NCBI GenBank assembly: GCA_013349615.1
Contig: DUZJ01000015.1
Location: 1-53,274, forward strand
DNA: 53,274 nucleotides
Direction: 5' to 3'
From: Planctomycetota bacterium
GTDB lineage: Bacteria > Planctomycetota > Phycisphaerae > Sedimentisphaerales > Anaerobacaceae
The notes under the pieces: model-generated
What the model was told of the DNA's origin: nothing
What the model saw: the letters and a program-made list of their open reading frames with translations, nothing else
The model's database searches: none
Shown here: in pieces, positions 8,031 through 15,252 of the stretch
Position numbering within the stretch: the first letter of the stretch is position 1
Layout of the letters: each line of letters starts with the position of its first letter
Made by a program: the position numbers and the translations under genes

Positions 8031-9038
8031 CTAATTTGTAACATTTACCCGACCTTTACCCGATATATTTTTGTCACGATGTGGAAACTTAAATGGTATT
8101 GTAATAACGCCCCATAAAGAGCCTAAGCCGTAGGCTGTGTGTAGAACCACATATGACCACAAAACTAAGATGGCCGACGCTTTTGTACGCAAAGAGTGTT
8201 TGATCGCAAAAAAACACGCTGAAAAAAGATATACCGAAATGTAGCTCAGGAACACCCACTTGACTGGCGGCCAAAAAAAGGCTCCTAACGAGAGAGTAAG
8301 TAGTCCCACGACAAAAAACAATGGTATGAAGTGCCTTAAAGATAAACCGCCCCCGGTCAGCCAGGCCGTATAGGGATTCCAGAGACCGTTGTTGAAGGAT
8401 TGCTGCCATAATCCACGAAAGGTGGCTCGGTTGTAATAAATCGATTTTATTTCCGGGGAAATAATGATGAGCCCCCCGGCTTTCCTCAGCCTGGAGTTTA
8501 GTTCGATATCTTGGTTTCGTGCCAATCTCTCATCATACAAACCGATTTTTTCAAAAACCCCTCTTCGGTACATGCCAAAAGGAACGGTGTCAGCTTCTCG
8601 CTCGGGTCCTCTGAGCCTGAACATTGAATTGCCTACTCCGAAAGCCGAACTTGTGGCCGCTGCGATTGCCCTGCCAATTCGCGTGTCTTTCTCCGAAAGA
8701 GTGGTCATATACCCACCAACGTGATCGGCTTTAGTCCGATTGATAACCTCAAGACAGTTATCAAGGTAGTCGGGCTCGTATTCTGCATGGCAACTGGCTA
8801 CGACAATAAACTCTCCGGTTGAGTGAGCAATTCCAAGATTCATACCTGCCGGTGTGATTTTTCGAGGATTTTCTATTAGTCTAATCCTTTTGTCTTGAGC
8901 AGCGTATTGTCTTATAATTTCGCAGGTTCTATCAGTGCTCATCCCATCCACACAAAGTACTTCGATATCTTGATGTTCAGAAGTGTGGCAAAGAAAGCTG
9001 TCAAGGCACTTCCCGACAAAGCCTTCTTCGTTTCGCAT
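8031..9038 (-). CDS. Glycosyltransferase family 2 (ExoA-like), 5' end disturbed
   Basis: From the first ATG the protein has 335 residues: GT-A fold nucleotide-binding residues VDGMSTDRT, GGYMTT, an Arg/Glu-containing acceptor region (ARNQDIELNSRLRKAG), and C-terminal membrane helices (FIPLFFVVGLLTLSLGAFFW and others), as in succinoglycan ExoA-type enzymes. The fold's first strand, however, lies upstream of this ATG: the same frame reads EEISISIIIPMRNEE back to a stop at 9091-9093, with no ATG, GTG or TTG in it. A TTG at 9090-9088, with a good AAAGAGG site, would enter this frame if the A5 run at 9083-9087 were one base shorter. The gene may be frameshifted, or start at a non-standard codon. 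Confidence 0.82.
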   Translation of the reverse strand: MRNEEGFVGKCLDSFLCHTSEHQDIEVLCVDGMSTDRTCEIIRQYAAQDKRIRLIENPRKITPAGMNLGIAHSTGEFIVVASCHAEYEPDYLDNCLEVINRTKADHVGGYMTTLSEKDTRIGRAIAAATSSAFGVGNSMFRLRGPEREADTVPFGMYRRGVFEKIGLYDERLARNQDIELNSRLRKAGGLIIISPEIKSIYYNRATFRGLWQQSFNNGLWNPYTAWLTGGGLSLRHFIPLFFVVGLLTLSLGAFFWPPVKWVFLSYISVYLFSACFFAIKHSLRTKASAILVLWSYVVLHTAYGLGSLWGVITIPFKFPHRDKNISGKGRVNVTN

Positions 9039-9217
9039 CGGTATGATAATAGAAATCGATATTTCTTCGCTCGTTATAGGCGTTTTTCAATCCTCTTTGC
9101 TAATCTTGGCTACGACAATGATTCCTGGTGTAAGAATAACTGTTTTGCATGTCAGAAGCGTTAAATAGGTAGCAGAATCGGTAACAGAGGGCTTTTCTTG
9201 GAGGCGATCGATTTCTT

Positions 9218-9383
9218 GCTGATTACGCCGACTGCGAATTTACAATCGCTTATCCCACCATCTTCTCTTGGAGGTCAGCGAGCTTCGGACCACCTATGCA
9301 TCTCTGATACTCGAGCACATCGCAAACGCCAGCCAGAACTTTTTTATCATCGAGTTCTGTACTTTCCAGTCTAAAAGAGGCAC
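9218..9383 (-). pseudogene. Remnant of a WbpE-like DegT/DnrJ/EryC1/StrS aminotransferase (N-terminus only)
   Basis: The region between wbpD-like and the GT2 gene has no full ORF but preserves, in three successive frames of the minus strand, the N-terminus of a sugar aminotransferase. Frame one from a GTG at 9383 reads VPLLDWKVQNSMIKK. After an A6 run (9340-9345) another frame reads VLEYQRCIGGPKLADLQEKM up to a stop at 9250. A third frame from 9253 reads ISDCKFAVGVIS. The intact aminotransferase at 31081-32184 has IPLLDLKAQYATIKEE, VLESQRCIGGPRVSELEEKI and ISDSRFAVGVSS in the same order and spacing. Everything beyond about residue 65 is missing. Its place right after wbpB and wbpD is where wbpE sits in known loci, so the gene was probably lost by deletion and frameshifts. 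Confidence 0.8.
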
Positions 9384-9423
9384 CTGCGCAGATATTCTCC
9401 CATTTTAGTGTCAAGATAAGCCT

Positions 9424-10086
9424 TTATTCTTTCTGAAGGTCGCGATAGGAAACTCTGCCGGTGGCTTTACCTGGTGGCAGGAGTGCGTCCTCGTCCAAAT
9501 CGAGACATCTCACAACCCCGGGCTCAACTTCCTTATAGCGATACTCACTCTCCGGACAAACCATAATACCATCAGCATCCGGCTGAGGTAGCGGAATACC
9601 ATGTCGGCTTATCCAATTAACTCGCCGTGCCGGCGCACCCATCATCAAGGCATAGTCTGGAACATCCCTAGTCACTACCGCACCGGCGGCAATAAACGAG
9701 TACCGCCCAAGTTCGACACCACAGATAACAGTTGCGTTTGCTCCGACAGTTGCTCCGCGACGGAAGATTGTTCTCTCATAAAGTTTGTGGCGTACAATCT
9801 GCGACCGAGGATTCGTAATATTCGTCAAAACGCAACTCGGCCCAAGAAAAACATCATCCTCAATAATTGCACCAGTATAAATCGAAACATTATTCTGAAC
9901 CTTGACGTTGTTGCCGATAACCACTCCACTGGCAATATTTGCGTTCTGCCCGAATATGCAGTTCTCCCCAATCTTGGCATTCTTCATTATATGCGAAAAG
10001 TGCCATATCTTCGTCCCCTTGCCAATTTCACACGGTTCGTCGACGCATGCCGACTCGTGCACAAAATAGTCTTTCTTGCAACTCAT
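9424..10086 (-). CDS. WbpD-like UDP-sugar N-acetyltransferase (left-handed beta-helix)
   Basis: A 220-residue hexapeptide-repeat acetyltransferase matching WbpD/WlbB: FVHESACVDEPCEIGKGTKI, WHFSHIMKNAKIGENCIFGQ, then a coil with NNVSIYTGAIIEDDVFLGPS and GATVGANATVICGVELGRYS. In the WbpA-B-E-D pathway it acetylates the 3-amino group of UDP-GlcNAc(3NH2)A to make UDP-GlcNAc(3NAc)A. The C-terminal tail of about 45 residues is longer than usual and charged. Its ATG shares one base with the stop of the wbpB-like gene (TGATG), a sign of translational coupling; a TTG one codon earlier is also open. Confidence 0.88.
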   Translation of the reverse strand: MSCKKDYFVHESACVDEPCEIGKGTKIWHFSHIMKNAKIGENCIFGQNANIASGVVIGNNVKVQNNVSIYTGAIIEDDVFLGPSCVLTNITNPRSQIVRHKLYERTIFRRGATVGANATVICGVELGRYSFIAAGAVVTRDVPDYALMMGAPARRVNWISRHGIPLPQPDADGIMVCPESEYRYKEVEPGVVRCLDLDEDALLPPGKATGRVSYRDLQKE

Positions 10087-11114
10087 CAAAAATCCTCCGG
10101 ACTAATAGGCTCACCGTTACTTTTTAATGACTTTTGCCCCGCCTCCAAAACTCGAAGCACCCGCAAGCCATCAATCCCATCACTGCGTACCGGCTTGTCG
10201 TCGAGGACGCAATCGATAAAGTGTCTACATTCTAATGCCAATGGCTCGCCACCAGGCACCTTTGGAATCACTATATCCCCAAATCGCAGCGATATTACTT
10301 CCGCATATGATGTAGTTATGTCTTGTTTTATCGCCACAGTTTTGTCATATACCCGGATTTTCTCCGTAGCCTCCATATCATCAAATGTCACCATACTTTC
10401 GGAACCGACAATCGTCATCTTCCTGATTTTGTGTGGGTCAAGCCAACTGCAATGAATATTCGCCATTTTGCCGTCTGTAAATTTAATCGTGGCGAAAACC
10501 ACGTCTTCAATGTCTCTTTGGAGGTAACATTGTCCGTGTGCCGCCACTGACACAGGCTCGGAACCAAACAGATAACAGACAATGGAAATATCATGCGGTG
10601 CCAGTGACCACCACGCGTTCTCATCCTGACGAACAATACCTAAATTAACCCGCTGCGTATACATATAATAAGGTTGACCAAGCCGGCCTTTATCTATCGT
10701 TTCCTTAAGGAAACGCACCGCCGGATGATACTCCAGCAAATGACCTACCATCAATTTCAGCCCCTTTTCTTTCGCAAGCTCAACTAACACCTTGCCATCG
10801 CTGGCCTTTGAAGCCAACGGCTTCTCAATGTACGTATGCTTTCCGGCTTCTAAAGATTCTTGCCCAATTCTGAAGTGACTGCCAACTTCAGTAGCGATCA
10901 CAACTGCGTCAACTTCACTATAGCCCAGAATTTCCTCGAAGTCAGTTGAGGTCTTAATGAAAGGAAAACGCTTTTTTTGGACAGCGAGCAACTTCTCATC
11001 CAGATCGCAGACGTATTTCAAATTGCATCTTTTAGCTGTGGCAAAACTGCGGACAAGATTCTGACCCCAATAGCCGGCGCCAACAACCGCTACATTTAAG
11101 ATATCTTTACCCAT
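10086..11114 (-). CDS. WbpB-like Gfo/Idh/MocA oxidoreductase
   Basis: NAD-dependent dehydrogenase of 342 residues. The N-terminal Rossmann fold starts VAVVGAGYWGQNLVRSF and has the conserved EKPLA in HTYIEKPLASKASDG; the C-terminal domain carries WWSLAPHDISIVCYL, typical of WbpB-type enzymes that oxidise UDP-GlcNAcA at C3. The ATG at 11114 is preferred over the longer open frame because an AAAGGAG site lies just upstream. Translationally coupled to the wbpD-like gene. The WbpE partner is only a remnant locally, and WbpA (the 6-dehydrogenase) is not in the window, so the exact substrate remains an inference. Confidence 0.85.
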   Translation of the reverse strand: MGKDILNVAVVGAGYWGQNLVRSFATAKRCNLKYVCDLDEKLLAVQKKRFPFIKTSTDFEEILGYSEVDAVVIATEVGSHFRIGQESLEAGKHTYIEKPLASKASDGKVLVELAKEKGLKLMVGHLLEYHPAVRFLKETIDKGRLGQPYYMYTQRVNLGIVRQDENAWWSLAPHDISIVCYLFGSEPVSVAAHGQCYLQRDIEDVVFATIKFTDGKMANIHCSWLDPHKIRKMTIVGSESMVTFDDMEATEKIRVYDKTVAIKQDITTSYAEVISLRFGDIVIPKVPGGEPLALECRHFIDCVLDDKPVRSDGIDGLRVLRVLEAGQKSLKSNGEPISPEDF

Positions 11115-11271
11115 GCTTTTATCTCCTTTACTAATTTGCCGGAACAACAGATTTTCCTTCGCTCCATTATGCTCGTAACTTACAGCACGGCTCAAACCTT
11201 ATCACTTGGCCCACCCTCAACTGGCTTATTCACGGTAACGATATTCCGACTCTGCTTTTTTCACGTGTACC

Positions 11272-12513
11272 TTATTTGACACAATTACCATCCGCTTTCT
11301 CACGGTTCTCTAAGATAGACCCAATCATTGACAAGGTCTGAGCAGCCAATTTATTCCTGTCGAACTCCTTCTCTGCAACTCGCCGGGCGTTTTCACCCAT
11401 TTTTCGTAAATCTTCCCGGTGCGAATGGAGATATAACACCTTTTCAACAAATTCATCAATATCGTACAAATCACAGCCGAATCCGGCTCCATTGTCTTCG
11501 AGAATCTTTCTTTGCCAGCCGCTATAATTCAAAAGCACAGGCTTGCCGGCGCTCAATGAATCAAAAAATTTGTTGGCAGAATTATGCTCCAGGATGGGGT
11601 AATTGGCAAATACGACCATTGAGACGTCAGAGGCTGCGAAGATTTCGGGCAATTCTGTTTTGGAGACCGGACCGCGTAGTTCTACATTCGTAAGACCTTC
11701 TTCACGTATCTTCTTGATTAGAGCTGGCTTTTCGACGCCGTCTCCGATGAGCACAAAGTGGATATCGTCTTTATGTCTGACTTTCCCAGCCGCTTCAATT
11801 ACAAAATCGAGACTATTTGCCTTGCCCATCGCGCCCGCGTGAAGAAAGACAAGTTTATCACCCCAGCCGTACTCTTTCCTGATAGCAGAGCCTTCGATGT
11901 CCGACCGAAACATCGTAGTATCACAACTGTTGGGAATCACTGCTATCTCTTTATCTTCGGTTAATACCTTTCGTATACCATCGGCTTGTCCAGGCGATAA
12001 GGCGACAATCCCAGAGCTGTTTTTATAGATGGTTTTTTCCAGCCATAGAAAAAACTTAATCATGATTTTATTTCTTATAATCCCTAACTCAATCGGTATC
12101 TCAGGCCATTGGTCTCTCACCTCAAAAACAAACGGCTTCCGCCGCAGCCATTTTATGCTCATAGCTGGGATACCTACGGTGAGTGGTGTACTCGTTGCGT
12201 ATACGACGTCGACACCCTGCTCTCTCAGACATATATAGGTCGCAAGCACCAAAAAAGAAAAAAAGGAGATAATCCTTCTGAAGAAAGATTGTTTGTTACT
12301 ATACTTGGTCGCCACTATAATAATATTGATCCCGTCAATTGACTGCCTCTGAATTGCCCCTTGTCCTGCTTGCAGTCCTCCGATATCGTAGTATCCTGTA
12401 AGCACTGTTACCTTGTGTCCCTGTTTTATCCACCGCCGAGCAAATTCGTAGGACCGGGTCCCTGTGCTGCCCTCAGGCGTAGCAAAGTGTTGATGAATAT
12501 ACAGGATGTGCAT
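11272..12513 (-). CDS. Glycosyltransferase family 4 (WbuB-like)
   Basis: A 413-residue GT-B enzyme. The N-terminal domain starts MHILYIHQHFATPEGSTGTR, the usual opening of WbuB/WcaI-type transferases, and the C-terminal nucleotide-sugar domain has DKLVFLHAGAMGKANSLDFV, HFVLIGDGVEKP and the late acidic motif in YPILEHNSANKFFDSLSAGKPV. The membrane-proximal hydrophobic helix FFRRIISFFSFLVLATYICL suggests attachment to the inner membrane, as for WbuB. It adds one sugar to the lipid-linked repeat unit. Donor and linkage cannot be read. Confidence 0.88.
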   Translation of the reverse strand: MHILYIHQHFATPEGSTGTRSYEFARRWIKQGHKVTVLTGYYDIGGLQAGQGAIQRQSIDGINIIIVATKYSNKQSFFRRIISFFSFLVLATYICLREQGVDVVYATSTPLTVGIPAMSIKWLRRKPFVFEVRDQWPEIPIELGIIRNKIMIKFFLWLEKTIYKNSSGIVALSPGQADGIRKVLTEDKEIAVIPNSCDTTMFRSDIEGSAIRKEYGWGDKLVFLHAGAMGKANSLDFVIEAAGKVRHKDDIHFVLIGDGVEKPALIKKIREEGLTNVELRGPVSKTELPEIFAASDVSMVVFANYPILEHNSANKFFDSLSAGKPVLLNYSGWQRKILEDNGAGFGCDLYDIDEFVEKVLYLHSHREDLRKMGENARRVAEKEFDRNKLAAQTLSMIGSILENREKADGNCVK

Positions 12514-12557
12514 ATCTATATGTGTGACTGTACTATTTTTCAGGAAGTCTCACACCT

Positions 12558-13487
12558 TCAGAATAATAATCTCCCATGGTTATGCTGGAGATAAAGGACT
12601 GTCTTCTTGCTTATGGGAGTTCTCCTGAGTTTTCTCAGGCCACTCAAACCATCATAAATACCTCGGATTATTTGAATAAAACCACCCGTAAAAGGCGATG
12701 AGGCAAACCTCACTATACACCAGAGAAGACTATTTATGAAAAAAGCAAACCCTGGCAGGTATTTGTAGTTTATCCAAATCTTGTTTCTTGTCAAAAAATA
12801 TAAATGTCTTGACCTTGCCTTTTTAGACAACGAGCTTCGATATTTTGAATAGTGCTCAACGACAATATCCGGCGTGTAGAACAGTTTGTATCCAGCCTCA
12901 ATCATTCTATATGACAAGTCAAGTTCTTCGACGCCAAATATCAAATCTTGCTGGTACAATCCGCACTTTTCATAAACATCTCTTCTTGCGGCGTGGCCTC
13001 CACCCAGAAAGTAGGAGACATATTGCGGCAGATTGGCAAGTTCTGGATGTCGCCGTATGGACGCTCTGTGAAAGGGAATACGTGTCGCAGCCTCTTTTCC
13101 ATCAATAATATCAGTGATCTTAAAAGAGAGCAGCCCTACATCGGGGTGGGAATTGAATAGCTCAGTGAGCCTGCCAAGTGAGTCATCATATCGTAGAACA
13201 GCATCGTCGTCAAGGGTAATAAGAAAGTCGCTTTTTGCTTCCTTGATTAGCTTGTTTCTTCCACCAGCCACACCGAGAGTAATATCCGACCTTATGCATC
13301 TTATCCTGTTATCTCCAAATACCTCGGCCACCTTACTGCAAAGACTTTCCTTCGAGTTATCGTCAAGAATCAAAATCTCCAGGTTACTATACGTTTGTGC
13401 TGCCACGCTCTTTATGCAGCGAATGAGGTCGCTGGGCCGGTCCTTTGACCCTATCAGAATACTATAGAGTGGTGATATTTGATTCAT
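12558..13487 (-). CDS. Glycosyltransferase family 2
   Basis: A 309-residue GT-A enzyme. It opens SPLYSILIGSKDRPSDLIRC, followed by LEILILDDNSKE and the metal-binding DDD region DFLITLDDDAVLR. FGVEELDLSYRMIEAGYKLF supplies the ED motif seen in rhamnosyl-/WcaA-like transferases. The last 80 residues include a hydrophobic stretch (LPGFAFFINSLLWCIVRFAS) that may dock on the membrane. Thirty-six bases separate its ATG from the stop of the beta-helix gene. A short homologous N-terminal fragment lies on the other side of that gene. Confidence 0.88.
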   Translation of the reverse strand: MNQISPLYSILIGSKDRPSDLIRCIKSVAAQTYSNLEILILDDNSKESLCSKVAEVFGDNRIRCIRSDITLGVAGGRNKLIKEAKSDFLITLDDDAVLRYDDSLGRLTELFNSHPDVGLLSFKITDIIDGKEAATRIPFHRASIRRHPELANLPQYVSYFLGGGHAARRDVYEKCGLYQQDLIFGVEELDLSYRMIEAGYKLFYTPDIVVEHYSKYRSSLSKKARSRHLYFLTRNKIWINYKYLPGFAFFINSLLWCIVRFASSPFTGGFIQIIRGIYDGLSGLRKLRRTPISKKTVLYLQHNHGRLLF

Positions 13488-13523
13488 GCAGAGTTCTTGA
13501 CTGTTCTCTCGCTGCCATTTAGC

Positions 13524-14744
13524 CTATTTTGCTCGTTGGCTTTTTGAATGGGGCGGTTTCCACAGGTCCGGTATTGGTCCTATTGAGCTCTTAAAGAAAA
13601 ATGGCCATTGATAGTACCATGACTGGCGGGCTTCTGGTAACAGCAGAGATTCGTCGTACGGAAAGCACCCCAAATCAGGCGATTTGTCGGGCGGCCGTGG
13701 ATGGTTGAAGAAATCCCGGGCCGGAGCATAATCTTTGCACCCTGAACCCGCGGCAGGGCTCCCCTTTTTTAGGTAAAACGCACCTTTCATTGGATCCAGA
13801 AACAGCGGGGCCACGGACAGACCGTGAGGCTGAGGTCCGACATCTTTTGAAGATGGAATACAAAGATTATAATCGACCTTGCTACCTCTAAAGTTATTGC
13901 CGTTTAGGTTTTCAATAGTGTCCAGTTTTTGAAACTTCCAATGCGTATTATCTACAACAATATTGTTCACAATTATTTCGTTGCGAGGGTCCTTTACCGC
14001 TATTCCGCTACCATTTTGGGCAATTGTATTGTTGACAATTCTGTTGGAGCCGACCTTTGGTGTAGAATACACCAGGATACCCCATCTGGGATTCCTGTAT
14101 ATGAGATTGCTTTCGACCGTACTATTAGCCAGCCGTGGATACAAATGGATGCCTATGCTCGAGTTAAATCGGATAACATTATTACGAAAGGTAAAGCCAC
14201 TTCCATAAGCATATATTCCATGGTCAAACTGGATGTGGGTGCCGTTATATTCGATGAGATTGTTCTCTATTACCACACCTTTCTCTCCGTGTACCATAAT
14301 CCCTTGACCGGCGTTGTTATGGATACGGCAGTTTCTTATTACTGTGTGGTCGGCGTTTGCATAGACCCCATCCATTTTAGCTCCGCCAATATCAAATCCG
14401 TCTATTATCACCCACTCACAACCGTCGCCCACAGAAATACCATGGCCTGGAGAACCGTGAATAGTTGCTTCATATTTTTGCTGAGATTTAAGAACGGTGG
14501 GTTTCTGAGGTGAACCGGCATGTTTACGTAAAAGTGTAACTTGGCGGCCAAGATAAGTGCCCGGCTTAAATATGAAAGTGCTGCCGCCGCCAACCTGCTT
14601 CAGGGCATTTTCTATCGAATCAAAAGGGTCGGCCTCTGAGCCGGTTGCTGCTGTTCTGCCTGTAGGGGCAATCCAGTAGGTTGCGCCAAACACTTCAACA
14701 GAAATGAAAATTAAAGCAACTATAAAAGCAAAGGTTCTTAACAT
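13524..14744 (-). CDS. Secreted right-handed parallel beta-helix protein
   Basis: A 406-residue exported protein: signal peptide MLRTFAFIVALIFISVEVFG, then ATYWIAPTGRTAATGSEADPFDSIENAL, the DUF1565-like opening in which a pectate-lyase-type beta-helix begins. Beta-helix coils with NN and VI/IENN rungs follow (HTVIRNCRIHNNAGQGIMVH, VVIENNLIEYNG, RFNSSIGIHLYP, RIVNNTIAQNGSGI). C-terminal region ends SPDLGCFPYD, then a Trp/Pro-rich tail. Members are polysaccharide lyases or carbohydrate-binding proteins; no catalytic residues are clear, so it may act on, or scaffold, the polysaccharide made by the locus. A GGGAG site precedes the ATG. Confidence 0.82.
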   Translation of the reverse strand: MLRTFAFIVALIFISVEVFGATYWIAPTGRTAATGSEADPFDSIENALKQVGGGSTFIFKPGTYLGRQVTLLRKHAGSPQKPTVLKSQQKYEATIHGSPGHGISVGDGCEWVIIDGFDIGGAKMDGVYANADHTVIRNCRIHNNAGQGIMVHGEKGVVIENNLIEYNGTHIQFDHGIYAYGSGFTFRNNVIRFNSSIGIHLYPRLANSTVESNLIYRNPRWGILVYSTPKVGSNRIVNNTIAQNGSGIAVKDPRNEIIVNNIVVDNTHWKFQKLDTIENLNGNNFRGSKVDYNLCIPSSKDVGPQPHGLSVAPLFLDPMKGAFYLKKGSPAAGSGCKDYAPARDFFNHPRPPDKSPDLGCFPYDESLLLPEARQSWYYQWPFFFKSSIGPIPDLWKPPHSKSQRAK

Positions 14745-14875
14745 TTTTCATCTCCCTTTATTTTTGGCCGGCTCCTCATAAATTCTTTCCAAATGATTTT
14801 CACACAGTGAATAACCGCATTCGGCCGATCCCTTGTTCCTATCAAAATAACAAATAAGGGCGAAGACTGGCTCAT
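14738..14875 (-). pseudogene. N-terminal remnant of a family 2 glycosyltransferase
   Basis: A 45-codon frame from an ATG at 14875 reads SPLFVILIGTRDRPNAVIHC close to its start, aligned with SPLYSILIGSKDRPSDLIRC at the start of the GT2 gene at 12558-13487. After about 26 residues the similarity stops, and the frame ends just inside the beginning of the beta-helix gene. The two nucleotide sequences differ clearly, so this is a diverged paralogue, not a recent duplication. The catalytic DDD region is absent. It is best read as the stub of a lost glycosyltransferase. Confidence 0.65.
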
Positions 14876-14943
14876 CTTCGCAGAGTTTCAAATGTGCAGG
14901 TCAATATCAGCAAGCCGGGGTGCAAACTATTCGCCGGAAGTTA

Positions 14944-15252
14944 TTACGAGGGCGGAGGCCAGGGCTGCTCTTCAAGCCAGACCTCTGCTAAAACCGCAAG
15001 GTCCCGAATATCAATTGTCCCGTCCTTATGCAGGTCGGCCTCCAAATCCTCGCCGTGCAACTGCCATTCGAATGCCATAATACTATAATCGCCAAAATCA
15101 ACCTTACAATCATCGTTCATATCGGCGGATTTCTCCCGTAGTACCGCTTTCGCATGACGGGCCAAATGACCTCGCAAATCCCTACCATATTCTATTAGCA
15201 CAGATTGCGCCGATTTCGTGGGAAGAATCAGCCAAAACTGAATTTTGGCAAA
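14944..15252 (-). pseudogene. Second dockerin-like module after an in-frame amber codon
   Basis: The minus-strand frame that ends at the TAG (15255-15253) of the deacetylase gene continues open for 102 further codons in the same phase. It encodes a pair of dockerin-type calcium repeats, ADMNDDCKVDFGDYSIMAFE and ADLHKDGTIDIRDLAVLAEV, each with alternating acidic residues like an EF-hand loop. The only usual start is a GTG at 15201, leaving 85 residues; no ribosome site is obvious. It may be the C-terminal stub of a lost secreted protein, a duplicated dockerin cut off by a nonsense mutation, or an extension made by readthrough. The first two are more likely. Confidence 0.6.

Noticed and set aside
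9250-9414. A 54-codon frame with a TTG start and AAAGG site as a stand-alone small gene
   Set aside because: Its second half matches a DegT aminotransferase and the first half does not, while the matching first part lies in another frame. A relic explains it better.
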